Of a stretch of DNA of 64,000 nucleotides, positions 9,713 to 20,129 are shown one piece after another. The stretch's first letter is position 1. The number at the start of each line of letters is the position of its first letter. The DNA is from Erythrobacter sp. (GTDB lineage Bacteria; Pseudomonadota; Alphaproteobacteria; Sphingomonadales; Sphingomonadaceae), in the NCBI GenBank assembly GCA_025698865.1, contig JAILWQ010000004.1, positions 124,001-188,000 of the forward strand, written 5' to 3'. Under the pieces are notes generated by a model, which searched no databases, was not told where the DNA came from, and worked only from the letters and a program-made list of their open reading frames with translations. The translations under genes and the position numbers were made by a program.

Positions 9713-10564
9713 TCATGTATTCGTCTGGTCGGCCGGCACATCACTCGGCAAGTTGGCCGCGCCCGTTTTTTCGGAGCATGCCAAACCTTCAGTGCCAAGA
9801 CCGTAACAGGTCATGGACACTGAACCCATCGAATAGCCGCGCACCAGCGGATCAAGGATTTCGTTGCGGGCAGCCGCCATTCCGGCAAGATAACTCAGCG
9901 GAACGAAATGGTCGGGCGTGGGAACCGCCGCGGCATAATCGGGATGCTCCACAAGGCGCAGCAGATCGCCCGGGTTTTCTGCCAGTTGGCGAACCGCTGC
10001 TTCATCGAAACGCTCTGCCCAGTCGAACGCAAAATCGGGCTGGTTCCAGCGCACGGCTCGGAGGTTGTGAACGACATTTCCGCTAGCGACCACCAGGACG
10101 TCGCGGTCCTGCAAGGCTGCCAGTCTTGCGCCAAGGTCAAGATGATAGCTCAGCGGCTTGAGCGCGTTGATCGAGAGCTGCACCACCGGGATGTCGGCCT
10201 TAGGGTAGAGGTGCGCGAGCACCGACCACGTTCCGTGATCAAGACCCCACTGATCCTGGTCGAGACCCACCCACTCGGGCTTCACCAGCTCAACGATCTC
10301 TTTCGCGAGGTCCGGATCGCCCTGGGCCGGATATTCAAAGTCGAACAGCTCCTGTGGGAATCCGTAGAAATCGTGGATTGTGCGAGGGCGTGCCATGGCC
10401 GTCACCGCCGTAGCACCGAAATACCAATGTGCAGAAACCACGAGGATCGCCTTGGGGCGGGGCAACTCAGGCCCGAATGCCCGCCAGGCCGAGGTGTAGC
10501 CATTGCTCTCGAGCGTGTTCATCGGGCTTCCGTGGCCGATAAAGAGTGCGGGCATCCGATCCAT
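9713..10564 (-). CDS. ygiD: LigB-type extradiol dioxygenase (YgiD/DODA family)
   Basis: A protein of 283 residues, near the usual family length of about 260. Metal and active-site residues are visible: His in IGHGSPMN (residue 10), His in VVSAHWYFG (about 46) and the Asp-His pair in GLDHGTW (about 107-108). The late motif SYLAGMAAARNEILDP is also typical. These enzymes cleave catechol rings such as 4,5-DOPA with iron or zinc in the cytoplasm; the physiological substrate in bacteria is uncertain. The minus-strand ATG at 10564 has AGGAGT seven bases upstream. It is a single gene with no ring-degradation pathway around it. Confidence 0.85.
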   Translation of the reverse strand: MDRMPALFIGHGSPMNTLESNGYTSAWRAFGPELPRPKAILVVSAHWYFGATAVTAMARPRTIHDFYGFPQELFDFEYPAQGDPDLAKEIVELVKPEWVGLDQDQWGLDHGTWSVLAHLYPKADIPVVQLSINALKPLSYHLDLGARLAALQDRDVLVVASGNVVHNLRAVRWNQPDFAFDWAERFDEAAVRQLAENPGDLLRLVEHPDYAAAVPTPDHFVPLSYLAGMAAARNEILDPLVRGYSMGSVSMTCYGLGTEGLACSEKTGAANLPSDVPADQTNT

Positions 10565-10715
10565 AAGAAGACTCCTAGTGGTTCACCTTGCTGCGCGAAG
10601 GCTTGCGAAGTGATACTTCACGCGCCAGTGGCAGGCTCAACAAGTTTAAATTCGGCTTCTACCGCCGATCCTTCTTACGCTCTGTTCCTTCGAGCGATAA
10701 TATCGTCATCTGACG

Positions 10716-11546
10716 CTAAAGCATCTCGAGTGGACGGCGGTGGCGTGGCCGGGGAAATGCCGCGTCGAGTGTCGCAAGCTGAGCGTCGGAAAGAACGATA
10801 TCGGCGGCCGCGCGGTTCTCCCGCACATGTGCGACTGAACTCGCTTTCGGGATGGCGATGAGACCATCTTGCCGCAACGTCCACGAAAGTGCAACCTGCA
10901 CAGGGGTTGCGCCAACCTCGGCTGCAATTTTGTCGAGAGCGGGGTGGGTAGAAAGTCGTCCCTGCTCGACTGGACTATACGCCATAACCGGTATGTTATG
11001 CTCGGCGAGCCACGGCAGCAGGTCCAATTCGGGGCCTCGCCGGACCAAATTGTAGAGGATCTGGTCGGTCACGCAGCCATTCCCGCCCGCAGCGACAAGC
11101 TCTTCCATATCGTCGGTATCGAGATTGCTGACACCCCAGTGTCGGATCTTTCCTGCCGATTTGAGCGCCTCCAATGCCTCCACAGTCTCAGCGAGCGGCA
11201 CCGATCCCCGCCAATGGAGCAGGTAGAGGTCCAGCCGGTCGGTGCCGAGCCGCTTCAGGCTCGCCTCGCACGCACCGGCAAGGCGGGAGCGCGATGCGTT
11301 CTGCGGATATGCCTTGCTGACGAGGAACAACTGGTCGCGAACGCTACCTAGCGCCTCGGATATCAGCGTTTCCGCCGCACCGTCGCCGTACATTTCGGCG
11401 GTATCGACGAGCGTCATGCCCAGTTCGACACCGGCGCGCAGCGCGGCGATCTCATCGGATCGCCGCTCGGTACGCTCACCCATCTTCCAGGTGCCTTGAC
11501 CCATCGAAGGAACCACTTCCCCGCCGGGCAATGTCACGTGTTTCAT
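10716..11546 (-). CDS. aldo/keto reductase
   Basis: A protein of 276 residues with the complete aldo/keto reductase tetrad: Asp and Tyr in DTAEMYGDGAAE (near residue 45), Lys in FLVSKAYP (about 76) and His in YLLHWRG (about 107). The NADPH-binding end includes AIPKASS. It reduces aldehydes or ketones to alcohols. The start ATG at 11546 gives MKHVTLPGGEVVPSMGQG, the usual N terminus; the longer open frame upstream is antisense-like noise. It follows the TetR gene on the same strand by 76 bases, so the two may be co-transcribed. Confidence 0.9.
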   Translation of the reverse strand: MKHVTLPGGEVVPSMGQGTWKMGERTERRSDEIAALRAGVELGMTLVDTAEMYGDGAAETLISEALGSVRDQLFLVSKAYPQNASRSRLAGACEASLKRLGTDRLDLYLLHWRGSVPLAETVEALEALKSAGKIRHWGVSNLDTDDMEELVAAGGNGCVTDQILYNLVRRGPELDLLPWLAEHNIPVMAYSPVEQGRLSTHPALDKIAAEVGATPVQVALSWTLRQDGLIAIPKASSVAHVRENRAAADIVLSDAQLATLDAAFPRPRHRRPLEML

Positions 11547-11622
11547 GTGCTTTCGTCCTGTGAGATGAGTTCGACTGTTCGGTCGCCGGAGGCGCGATTG
11601 GCAGATGACCATGATGTAACGA

Positions 11623-12243
11623 TCATATCGCGGCCGGCCATCGATCGAGTGCCATTTTGGCGATGGAGAGCAGTTCGTTGATCGTAGCGCCGTCGCGCGC
11701 CTGAACGGACATGCCTTCCATGACCGTATTGATGAATTTGCCCAGCACGGCCGGATCGGTGTTGGCCGCAAGCTCGCCCTGCGCGGCGCCGCGTTGCAGA
11801 CGCTCGATCAGGAGGGCCTCCGCCGCGATACGCTTGTCGCGCAGCAGGCATTCGATGTCGGCGGACGCCGGCGAAACGGCTGCCGCTGCCGAATACATGA
11901 AGCAGCCGGCCGGCGTTCCAGGTTCCGAGAATGATGACGCCGCTCGTTCCAGCAGGCCTTTGACGGCATCGTAGGTGGACAGCGCCGGATCGTTGATCGG
12001 TGCATAGAGGTGGACGCTGAACGTTGCGGCGTAGCGCTCGATCACCGCCGCAAACAGCCCCGCCTTGTTGTCAAACGCTGCATAGAGACTGGCGGCGGCG
12101 ACGCCAGTCTCCGCCACCAGATCTGCCATCGATGTCGCTTCGTAGCCGCGCTGCCAGAACAGACGAACCGCCTTGTCGAGCGCAGCGTCAGTGTCGAACA
12201 CACGAGGGCGACCTGCGCGGCGACGGGCTTTCGTCTCTGTCAT
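11623..12243 (-). CDS. TetR/AcrR family transcriptional regulator
   Basis: A protein of 206 residues. The N-terminal helix-turn-helix is clear (ATSMADLVAETGVAAASLYAAF, residues about 36-57), and the C-terminal ligand domain carries PAGCFMYSAA, as in the YxaF/LmrA-like group. It is divergent from the oxidoreductase gene at 12340 across 96 bases that contain two related operator-like sites. It probably represses that gene and itself in response to an electrophile or quinone. The ligand is unknown. Confidence 0.88.
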   Translation of the reverse strand: MTETKARRRAGRPRVFDTDAALDKAVRLFWQRGYEATSMADLVAETGVAAASLYAAFDNKAGLFAAVIERYAATFSVHLYAPINDPALSTYDAVKGLLERAASSFSEPGTPAGCFMYSAAAAVSPASADIECLLRDKRIAAEALLIERLQRGAAQGELAANTDPAVLGKFINTVMEGMSVQARDGATINELLSIAKMALDRWPAAI

Positions 12244-12260
12244 CTCTGGTGCACGATATG

Positions 12261-12320
12261 GAATGATCGATAAATAATATCTTGAAACTGGTGGTTCGCA
12301 CCCTTACAGAACGATCATTC
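12261..12320. promoter_or_regulatory. candidate TetR operators between divergent genes
   Basis: GAATGATCG at 12261-12269 and its exact inverse CGATCATTC at 12312-12320 lie symmetrically in the TetR/oxidoreductase intergenic space. The second site sits in GAACGATCATTC, itself nearly palindromic. The first is next to the TetR start and the second is close to the AAGGAG ribosome site of the oxidoreductase. Binding here would block both genes. The assignment rests only on position and symmetry. Confidence 0.5.
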
Positions 12321-12339
12321 AATAATCAAGGAGCATCCC

Positions 12340-13329
12340 ATGAGCCGCATTGTCCGTATCCACGAATATGGCGACGCCAGCGTCCTCAGGATTGAAGATG
12401 TGGCAGTCCCCGCGCCCGCGGCCGACGAAGTGCAGATCGCGGTGAAGGCGATAGGCATAAACCGCGCCGAGGTGATGTTCCGCAACCATGCCTACCTTCA
12501 GGAAGCCGAGTTCCCGAGCCGCCTTGGCTATGAGGCTGCCGGCACTGTCGTTACGGTCGGCGCGGACGTGACCGGGTTTGCGGAAGGCGAAGCCGTCAGC
12601 GTCATCCCCCCGCTCGATATCGCGCGCTGGGGCACTTATGGCGAGGTCGCCAACGTGCCCGCCCGCCTCGTCGTCAAGCATCCGGCGGCGCTATCGTTCG
12701 AGGAAGCGGCGGCCGTATGGATGCAGTATGTCACCGCCTGGGGTGCGCTGGTGGAGCAGGCGAAACTCGGCGAGGGCGATTTCGTCATCGTCACTGCTGC
12801 CTCAAGCAGCGTCGGCCTTGCTGCCTTCCAGATTGCGCGGATGGTCGGTGCGACGGTAATCGCGACGACGCGTACCGGCGCCAAGCGCCAGGCCCTGATC
12901 GATGCCGGTGCACATCATGTCGTCGCGACCGCGGAAGAGGATCTGGTAGCAAGGGTGATGGAGATAACCGATGGTCAGGGTGCGCGCGTGGTGCTCGATC
13001 CGGTCGGAGGCCCGTCGTTCGAGCCGCTGACCGAGAGCATGGCACGCGGCGGCATCCTGCTCCAATATGGCGCGCTCAGCGGCGAACCGACGCCGTTCCC
13101 GTTGTTCTCCGTGCTGGGCAAGAGCCTCACGCTCAAGGGGTATCTCTACAGCGAGATCGTCTCAGACGATGCCGCCCTCGATCGCGCCAAGACGTTCATC
13201 GTGGCGGGTCTGGAAACGGGCGCGCTCAAGCCGCTGATCGCGCGCACTTTCCCGCTCGACGCCATCCAAGACGCTCACCGCTTCCTCGAATCGAACGATC
13301 AGATCGGCAAGGTCGTCGTTACGGTCTGA
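12340..13329 (+). CDS. zinc-independent quinone oxidoreductase-like medium-chain dehydrogenase
   Basis: A protein of 329 residues of the medium-chain dehydrogenase superfamily, quinone oxidoreductase branch. The N terminus MSRIVRIHEYGDASVL, the motif GINRAEVMFR near 45 and the cofactor-binding stretch VTAASSSVGLAAFQIAR near 155 are typical, and the zinc-binding cysteines of alcohol dehydrogenases are absent. It probably reduces quinones or enones with NADPH. AAGGAG lies upstream of the ATG. It is divergent from, and likely controlled by, the TetR gene. Confidence 0.9.
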   Translation: MSRIVRIHEYGDASVLRIEDVAVPAPAADEVQIAVKAIGINRAEVMFRNHAYLQEAEFPSRLGYEAAGTVVTVGADVTGFAEGEAVSVIPPLDIARWGTYGEVANVPARLVVKHPAALSFEEAAAVWMQYVTAWGALVEQAKLGEGDFVIVTAASSSVGLAAFQIARMVGATVIATTRTGAKRQALIDAGAHHVVATAEEDLVARVMEITDGQGARVVLDPVGGPSFEPLTESMARGGILLQYGALSGEPTPFPLFSVLGKSLTLKGYLYSEIVSDDAALDRAKTFIVAGLETGALKPLIARTFPLDAIQDAHRFLESNDQIGKVVVTV

Positions 13330-13408
13330 CCGGCATACCGGGGAGAGTAAGCGATCGCCGCCCCTTCACCGATAGAGGATCGGACGATCGGCGCCCATGC
13401 CAGTATGA

Positions 13409-14593
<1,185 letters not shown>

Positions 14594-14639
14594 CCCATCG
14601 TTACGAAGCGGCGCGAGGCGCCCGGATCGACAATTCGTC

Positions 14640-14672
14640 CGTCATCATGGCCCGACCCAGGCCATGATGACG
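14640..14672 (+). terminator. hairpin after class III alcohol dehydrogenase copy 1
   Basis: A perfect 13-bp stem (CGTCATCATGGCC with its complement) and a 7-base loop lie 47 bases after the stop. No T-run follows, so it may be an imperfect terminator or an RNA-stabilising hairpin. Confidence 0.5.
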
Positions 14673-14771
14673 CGCGCTCTCGCAAATGGGCAACGCGTCG
14701 CGATGCATTCATCTGCTACCCGACTGTGATGAAACACGGGCCGCACGGGCGTATAGGGCAGGAAGACTGAA

Positions 14772-17432
14772 ATGAAGAGCAAGGATATTCACGCGACGAC
14801 GCCGGCCACCGATCATGGGCATGCGGGGCCGCCCGCTTGCGTGCAGGTTCGCGGCGCGCGCCAGAATAACCTCAAGAATATCGACGTTGATGTACCTCGC
14901 AACGCCTTCGTGGTGTTCACCGGCATATCGGGCTCGGGCAAGTCATCGCTCGCGTTCGGCACCCTCTATGCCGAAGCCCAGCGGCGTTATCTGGAGTCGG
15001 TTGCGCCCTATGCCCGTCGCCTGATCGACCAGGCCGGGGTTCCGGAGGTCGACGCGATCGACGGTTTGCCGCCTGCGGTCGCGTTGCAGCAGCAGCGCGG
15101 CTCGGCCAACGCGCGATCCTCGGTCGGCAGCGTGACTACGCTCTCCAGCCTGGTGCGGATGCTCTATTCGCGCGTCGGCGAATATCCGCGCCATCAACCC
15201 ATGCTCTATGCGGAGGATTTCTCCCCCAACACGGTCGCCGGCGCCTGCCCGACCTGTCACGGCATCGGGCGCGTCTATGACGCGACCGAAGAAACGATGG
15301 TGCCTGACGACAGCCTCACCATTCGCGACCGGGCGATCGCCGCCTGGCCGACCGCCTGGCATGGCCAGAACCTGCGCGATATCCTCGTTTCGCTCGGCTA
15401 TGACGTCGATACGCCGTGGCGCGACCTGCCGAAAAAGGATCGCGACTGGATCCTCTTCACTAAAGAGGCGCCGACGGTGCCGGTCTATGCGGGCCTGACG
15501 CCCGAACAGACGCGGACGGCGCTCAAGGGCGGCATGGAGCCGAGCTACCAGGGCACCTTCACCGGCGCGCGCCGCTATGTGCTGGAAACCTTCGCCAACA
15601 CCAAAAGCGCGCTGATGAAGAAGCGCGTCTCGCAATATATCATCGGACGCGATTGCCCGACCTGCGATGGCAAGCGCCTGAAGCGCGAAGCCCTGTCCGT
15701 GAAGTTCGCGGGCCTCGACATCGCCGAGTTCGGCGACCTGACGGTGTTGAAACTCCGGGACTTGCTCACGCCCGTCGCGCATGGCGAATACGGGGGCGCC
15801 GCGGCGGTCCCGAAGGGCCATGTCCTCGGCAAGGCGGCCCGCGATGCGGCGGTCGAACGGCGAGTCGCGGCAGGAGGTTCGGCGCACAAGGCTGCGCCCG
15901 ACGTGCGCCGCACGCCCAATCTTTCCGATGAAAAGCGGGTCGCCGCCCAACGCCTTGCTTGCGAATTGATCGAACGGCTAGAGCCGCTGATCGATCTTGG
16001 CCTTGGCTATATTTCGCTCGACCGCAGCACGCCGACGCTCTCCTCCGGAGAGCTGCAGCGCTTGCGGCTTGCCACGCAATTGTCGTCACAGCTTTTCGGC
16101 GTGGTCTATGTGCTTGACGAGCCTTCGGCAGGGTTGCACCCGGCAGATGGCGAAGCCTTGCTCACCATCCTCGAGCGTCTCAAGGCGGCGGGCAACTCCC
16201 TGTTCGTCGTCGAACACGATCTCGACGTGATCCGCCGCGCGGAATGGCTCGTCGATGTCGGGCCTGGAGCCGGGGAAAAGGGCGGTGAAGTCCTCTACAG
16301 CGGGCCGATAGAGGGGCTTGCCGACGTCGAGGCTTCGATCACCCGCCGCTACCTGTTCGCAGAGTCGCTCCGCAGTGAGCGCACACCGCGCGACCCCACG
16401 GCATGGCTACGCCTGGAAGGGATCAGGCGTAACAATCTCCATGGTCTCGACGTCGCGTTTCCCATCGGCTGCTTCACCGCTGTCACCGGCGTTTCGGGAT
16501 CGGGCAAATCCAGTCTTGTCAGTCAGGCGCTGCCCGAGCTCGTCACGGAACACCTCGGCGGCTCCCCCGTGGCCGAGGAGGAGGATATCGATCCGCTGCT
16601 CGATGTTGCGCAAAACGACACTGACGGACGCATTGTCGCAGGCATGGAGCATGTTCGCAGGCTGGTGCGGGTCGATCAGAAACCGATCGGTCGCACGCCG
16701 CGCTCGAACCTAGCCACCTACAGCGGCATGTTCGACCATGTGCGACGGATCTTCGCTGATACGCCGCTCGCCCGCCGGCGGCATTACAGCCCGGGAAGGT
16801 TCTCGTTCAACGTCCCGCAAGGCCGCTGCCCTGTGTGCGAGGGCGAGGGATACGTCATCGTGGAGCTGCTGTTCCTGCCGAGCGTTTTTGCCCCGTGCTC
16901 GACCTGTCATGGCTCTCGCTACAACCCTCAAACGCTCGAAGTCGAATGGAACGGGCGCAATATCGCCCAGGTGCTCGAACTGACGGTCGACGATGCGTGC
17001 GATTTCTTCGCTGACGAGAAATCTGTGATGCGCTCCCTCGACGTGTTGCGGGAGATCGGTCTTGGCTATCTGAGGCTCGGTCAGCCGGCGACCGAGCTGT
17101 CTGGCGGGGAGGCGCAGCGCATCAAGCTGGCGACTGAACTGCAACGCGCTCAACGCGGCAACACGATCTACATCCTCGACGAGCCGACTTCGGGGCTTCA
17201 CCCCTCCGATGGCGACCGGCTGATGCAACACCTGCAGGGCCTCGTAGACGCCGGCAACACCGTCGTAGTCGTCGAACATGACATGCGCGCCATCGCCCAG
17301 ACGGACTGGATCATCGACCTGGGACCGGGGGCCGGGGAAGATGGGGGCCGTATCGTTGCCAGTGGCGTCCCTGGCGTCGTTGCGGAAGCGGAAGGCAGTC
17401 TCACCGCCCGCTATCTCAAGGCGGCGCTGTAG
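14772..17432 (+). CDS. UvrA2-like excinuclease ABC subunit A paralog
   Basis: A protein of 886 residues with two ABC ATPase halves. The N-terminal Walker A is [12 protein letters not shown] (near 57). Zinc-finger cysteines appear in [12 protein letters not shown] (near 160) and [12 protein letters not shown] (near 295). Signature motifs are [12 protein letters not shown] (near 430) and [12 protein letters not shown] (near 780). The second Walker A is [10 protein letters not shown] (near 575), with [10 protein letters not shown] and CSTCHG in the second half. It is shorter than housekeeping UvrA (about 950-970 residues) and lacks the UvrB-binding insert, as in class II UvrA proteins linked to DNA damage or antibiotic tolerance. 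The ATG at 14772 has AGGAAG upstream. The gene stands alone. Confidence 0.88.
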   Translation: MKSKDIHATTPATDHGHAGPPACVQVRGARQNNLKNIDVDVPRNAFVVFTGISGSGKSSLAFGTLYAEAQRRYLESVAPYARRLIDQAGVPEVDAIDGLPPAVALQQQRGSANARSSVGSVTTLSSLVRMLYSRVGEYPRHQPMLYAEDFSPNTVAGACPTCHGIGRVYDATEETMVPDDSLTIRDRAIAAWPTAWHGQNLRDILVSLGYDVDTPWRDLPKKDRDWILFTKEAPTVPVYAGLTPEQTRTALKGGMEPSYQGTFTGARRYVLETFANTKSALMKKRVSQYIIGRDCPTCDGKRLKREALSVKFAGLDIAEFGDLTVLKLRDLLTPVAHGEYGGAAAVPKGHVLGKAARDAAVERRVAAGGSAHKAAPDVRRTPNLSDEKRVAAQRLACELIERLEPLIDLGLGYISLDRSTPTLSSGELQRLRLATQLSSQLFGVVYVLDEPSAGLHPADGEALLTILERLKAAGNSLFVVEHDLDVIRRAEWLVDVGPGAGEKGGEVLYSGPIEGLADVEASITRRYLFAESLRSERTPRDPTAWLRLEGIRRNNLHGLDVAFPIGCFTAVTGVSGSGKSSLVSQALPELVTEHLGGSPVAEEEDIDPLLDVAQNDTDGRIVAGMEHVRRLVRVDQKPIGRTPRSNLATYSGMFDHVRRIFADTPLARRRHYSPGRFSFNVPQGRCPVCEGEGYVIVELLFLPSVFAPCSTCHGSRYNPQTLEVEWNGRNIAQVLELTVDDACDFFADEKSVMRSLDVLREIGLGYLRLGQPATELSGGEAQRIKLATELQRAQRGNTIYILDEPTSGLHPSDGDRLMQHLQGLVDAGNTVVVVEHDMRAIAQTDWIIDLGPGAGEDGGRIVASGVPGVVAEAEGSLTARYLKAAL

Positions 17433-17589
17433 GTCGTAAATCTGGTCGAAGGCACGTCGATCAGGTGCACCTCAAACCCACGCTGGAATGGATCGATTCT
17501 GGATGCGAGAGCCGGCGAGGTGTCACCGCGGGTTGACGCGGCTCAGGGTTCGAGTGCCCGTGAGGTGGGCCATGTTCGTGTGATACGCG

Positions 17590-17626
17590 GCGTGGCGGAC
17601 GGCCAATCGCTGGCCATCCGCCACGC
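17590..17626. terminator. bidirectional hairpin between convergent genes
   Basis: A 16-bp stem with one mismatch (GCGTGGCGGA, mismatch, GGCCA and complement) and a 5-base loop lies between the uvrA2-like gene and the PfpI gene, which converge. Its position suits a terminator for both. No strong T-run is present. The rest of 17433-17688 holds nothing else I recognise. Confidence 0.6.
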
Positions 17627-17688
17627 TTGCTTTGTGAGGACCTTATCCATGGAGATGGCCCTCACGTGGTTCGTCGAAACGCCCCGTC

Positions 17689-18234
17689 TTAATTCCCTGC
17701 TGCGATTTCCTCGACGAGTTTGGCACAGAAGGCGGGCAAATCATCGGGATCGCGGCTGGTAACAAGGCCGTTGTCGACCACGACTTCCTCATCGGTCCAT
17801 GCACCGCCGGCGTTCTCGATATCGACCTTCAGCGTCGGGTAGGACGTCAAGGTGCGACCCTTGAGCGCGCCCGCCTCGATCAAAGTCCAGGGTGCATGGC
17901 ATATAGCCGCAACAGGTTTTTTCTGATCGAAGAAAGCCCGGATGAAACCGATAGCCTCGTCGCTGCCGCGCAGCTTGTCGGCACCGACAGTCCCTCCGGG
18001 CACAACAAGTCCGTCAAAATCGTCGGCTTGGACCTCGGAAAACGTCTTGTCGATAGTATAGCTGCCGCCCTCGTCAAGATCGCCGTTAACTGTGCGAGCC
18101 TTGCCCGGTTCAAAACTGACCACGGTCACTTTGCCACCAGCGTCCTCGACAGCTTGCTTGGGCTTCGAGAATTCTGGTTCTTCGGTCCCGCGGGGTGCGA
18201 TCAGAATGGCGACTGATTTACCTTCTAAAGTCAT
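17689..18234 (-). CDS. DJ-1/PfpI family protein (type 1 glutamine amidotransferase-like)
   Basis: A protein of 181 residues of the PfpI/YhbO type. The nucleophile elbow is AAICHAPW (Cys near residue 111), preceded by LVVPGGTVG. Family members act as stress proteins, proposed deglycases or glyoxalases. An AGGAGA ribosome site precedes the ATG at 18234. It lies at the end of a minus-strand group of small stress-related genes. Confidence 0.9.
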   Translation of the reverse strand: MTLEGKSVAILIAPRGTEEPEFSKPKQAVEDAGGKVTVVSFEPGKARTVNGDLDEGGSYTIDKTFSEVQADDFDGLVVPGGTVGADKLRGSDEAIGFIRAFFDQKKPVAAICHAPWTLIEAGALKGRTLTSYPTLKVDIENAGGAWTDEEVVVDNGLVTSRDPDDLPAFCAKLVEEIAAGN

Positions 18235-18266
18235 ACTTTATCTCCTATTTCTGTCCAAGATTAAGG

Positions 18267-18335
18267 TCAGGTGCCCGGCTTGAGCACGACCTTCGTCCAA
18301 CCAGCATCGTGCCCGTCGAAATGCTTGAAGGCTCC
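18267..18335 (-). pseudogene. C-terminal fragment of a zinc alcohol dehydrogenase
   Basis: Reading the minus strand towards the TGA at 18267-18269 gives GAFKHFDGHDAGWTKVVLKP plus two residues. This is the typical C terminus of glutathione-independent formaldehyde dehydrogenase-like enzymes. Upstream of it the frame loses resemblance at once. It is a short leftover of a deleted gene between the PfpI and HbpS genes. Confidence 0.55.
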
Positions 18336-18381
18336 CGAGCCCGCCGCCGTCGACTGAGCCGGTGCCGCCGCGCTCCAAGGC

Positions 18382-18801
18382 TCAGCCGTGCGCGAAAGCC
18401 TGCGCCGCCGCCTCGGCCACGGCCTGATCCTGCTTGCCGGTGCCGCCCGACACGCCCACCGCGCCGATCACCGTCCCGCCCTCCTTGATCGGCACGCCCC
18501 CGGCGAAGATCATCACCTTGCCGTCGTTGGAGGCATGGATACCGTAGAAGTCGGCGCCCGGCTGGGCGAGCTTCGCCAGCGCCTTGGTCTCGACGTCGAA
18601 CGCGCGCGCCGTCCACGCCTTGCTTATCGCGATGTCGACGCTGCCGCGCCACGCATCATCCATCCGCGCGAACGCCAGGAGGCAGCCGCCCGCGTCCACC
18701 ACCGCGATGTTCGACGGGCTGCCGATCCGCTCGGCCTCCGCGATCCCCGCATCGATCATCGTCCGCGTGTCGTTCAGGTCGAGTGTCTGGATGGTGCGCA
18801 T
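18382..18801 (-). CDS. HbpS/GlcG-like heme-binding family protein
   Basis: A protein of 139 residues covering a single HbpS/GlcG domain (DUF336): NIAVVDAGGCLLAFARMD near 32, SKAWTARAF near 59, and GGVPIKEGGTVIGAVGVSGGTGKQD near 100. Related proteins bind heme or cobalamin-like cofactors or support glycolate and propanediol use, but the function of stand-alone copies is unclear. No signal peptide is visible, so it is probably cytoplasmic. AAGGAG precedes the ATG at 18801. Confidence 0.85.
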   Translation of the reverse strand: MRTIQTLDLNDTRTMIDAGIAEAERIGSPSNIAVVDAGGCLLAFARMDDAWRGSVDIAISKAWTARAFDVETKALAKLAQPGADFYGIHASNDGKVMIFAGGVPIKEGGTVIGAVGVSGGTGKQDQAVAEAAAQAFAHG

Positions 18802-18907
18802 GGCGTGTCTCCTTGGCCAGTTCGGGGAAAGCTGTTCAGTGCACGCCGCCGCGCGCGGGTCCCCCCCCCGCGGGCGAGAGCGACATGCTAGGGTGCCGAC
18901 CGCTCCG

Positions 18908-19201
18908 CTATTTCGCGGCCAGCAGGGTGAACTTGTGAATCTGCGGCGGTTCGGAAAACAGTTCGTCTGCCTTTTCCATCAGTGCGGCGGCAACCTTGCC
19001 GTCGAGATGGGCCTGGCGATCCTCCTCTGTCTCGAACGTATCGAAGATCGCGTACGCACCGGGACCTTCCTCGATCGCGTACCAAGTCTGAGTGCCCGGC
19101 TCAGCTTGAACGAGCGGCAATGCCGAGGTCAGGAAATCGGCGACATCGCGCTCTTTTCCGGGCTTGGCCTTCAGCGGTACATACAGGGCAAGTTTGGGCA
19201 T
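18908..19201 (-). CDS. ABM-domain monooxygenase-like protein (putative quinol monooxygenase)
   Basis: A protein of 97 residues with one antibiotic-biosynthesis-monooxygenase domain: LYVPLKAKPGKERDVADFL at the start, TWYAIEEGPGAYAIFDTF in the middle, and the family HLDGKVAAALMEKADELF near residue 65. Relatives such as YgiN oxidise quinols without a cofactor. GAGGAGT precedes the ATG. It lies among other small redox genes on the same strand. Confidence 0.85.
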   Translation of the reverse strand: MPKLALYVPLKAKPGKERDVADFLTSALPLVQAEPGTQTWYAIEEGPGAYAIFDTFETEEDRQAHLDGKVAAALMEKADELFSEPPQIHKFTLLAAK

Positions 19202-19312
19202 AAGTGACTCCTCAAGTGAAACGGACAGATATTGTTCGGCAAACTAACGGACGAGCGGGCCGGCACGTTCCCTAAGAGGCGGAGCACACCCGGCCCCGCC
19301 TCCTCGTCGAAA

Positions 19313-20053
19313 TCAGAACTCCTGTGCGGTCGGCCGGATGACGATCGCGTTGATGTCGACGTCATCAGGTTGTTCGACAGCGAACGCGATAGCACGCGCC
19401 ACCGATGCCGTCGGGATGGCCTGCTTGTAGAAGTCGAGCACCGTTTCGGCAGCCGTGCCTGATGTCGTGAACTTCAAATCGCTTTCGACAGCTCCAGGCT
19501 CGATTGACGTGACCCGGACTTTTTCCCCCACCTCGTGGCGCAAGCCTTCGCTGATCGCGCTGACGGCAAACTTGGTGCCGGAGTAGACCGTGCCGCCCGG
19601 TGCGAAGACCTTGATACCCGCAACCGAGCTCAGGTTGATGATGTGACCGCTGCCCTGCTCGAGAAAACCGGGAAGGGCCGCCGCGATGCCGTAGAGCGTA
19701 CCCTTCAGATTGACGTCGATCATCTGATCCCACTCGTCGGTGTTGACCTCGGCCATCGGACGGATCGGCATCAGCCCGGCATTGTTGATCAGCACGTCGA
19801 GGCGACCGAAGTCGGCAATGATTGCGGCGACGACGGACTGGACCGCCGATTTGTCGGTCACGTCCAGCGCGTAGCTACGTGCCGTGCCACCGTTTGCGGC
19901 GATGTCAGCGACGACCTCGTCGAGCCTGTCCTTGCGCCGCGCGGCGATCGCCACCTTCGCGCCGCGTTCCGCGAGAAGACGCGCAGTTTCCGCGCCGATG
20001 CCGCTGCTGCCGCCGGTAATGAGAACGACCTTGCCTTCGATACCCTTTGTCAT
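19313..20053 (-). CDS. short-chain dehydrogenase/reductase
   Basis: A protein of 246 residues with the classical SDR motifs: TGGSSGIG near residue 14, NNAG near 90, catalytic Ser in NLSSVAG (near 143) and YSGTK (Tyr/Lys near 156-160). It resembles YdfG-like NADP-dependent oxidoreductases. AAGGAA precedes the ATG at 20053. It follows the lipoprotein gene of the four-gene operon by 76 bases on the same strand and may be its fifth member. Confidence 0.9.
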   Translation of the reverse strand: MTKGIEGKVVLITGGSSGIGAETARLLAERGAKVAIAARRKDRLDEVVADIAANGGTARSYALDVTDKSAVQSVVAAIIADFGRLDVLINNAGLMPIRPMAEVNTDEWDQMIDVNLKGTLYGIAAALPGFLEQGSGHIINLSSVAGIKVFAPGGTVYSGTKFAVSAISEGLRHEVGEKVRVTSIEPGAVESDLKFTTSGTAAETVLDFYKQAIPTASVARAIAFAVEQPDDVDINAIVIRPTAQEF

Positions 20054-20129
20054 GATTGTATTCCTTCAAGTCAGTTGTTGATTTTTTGCCGGATCGCGGC
20101 CCCGCGCGAGCCTGCCCGGCCTGATGGGA

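Noticed and set aside
9631-10086. Plus-strand frame opposite the LigB-type dioxygenase
   Set aside because: Mostly antisense to a well-supported gene and without protein-like character.
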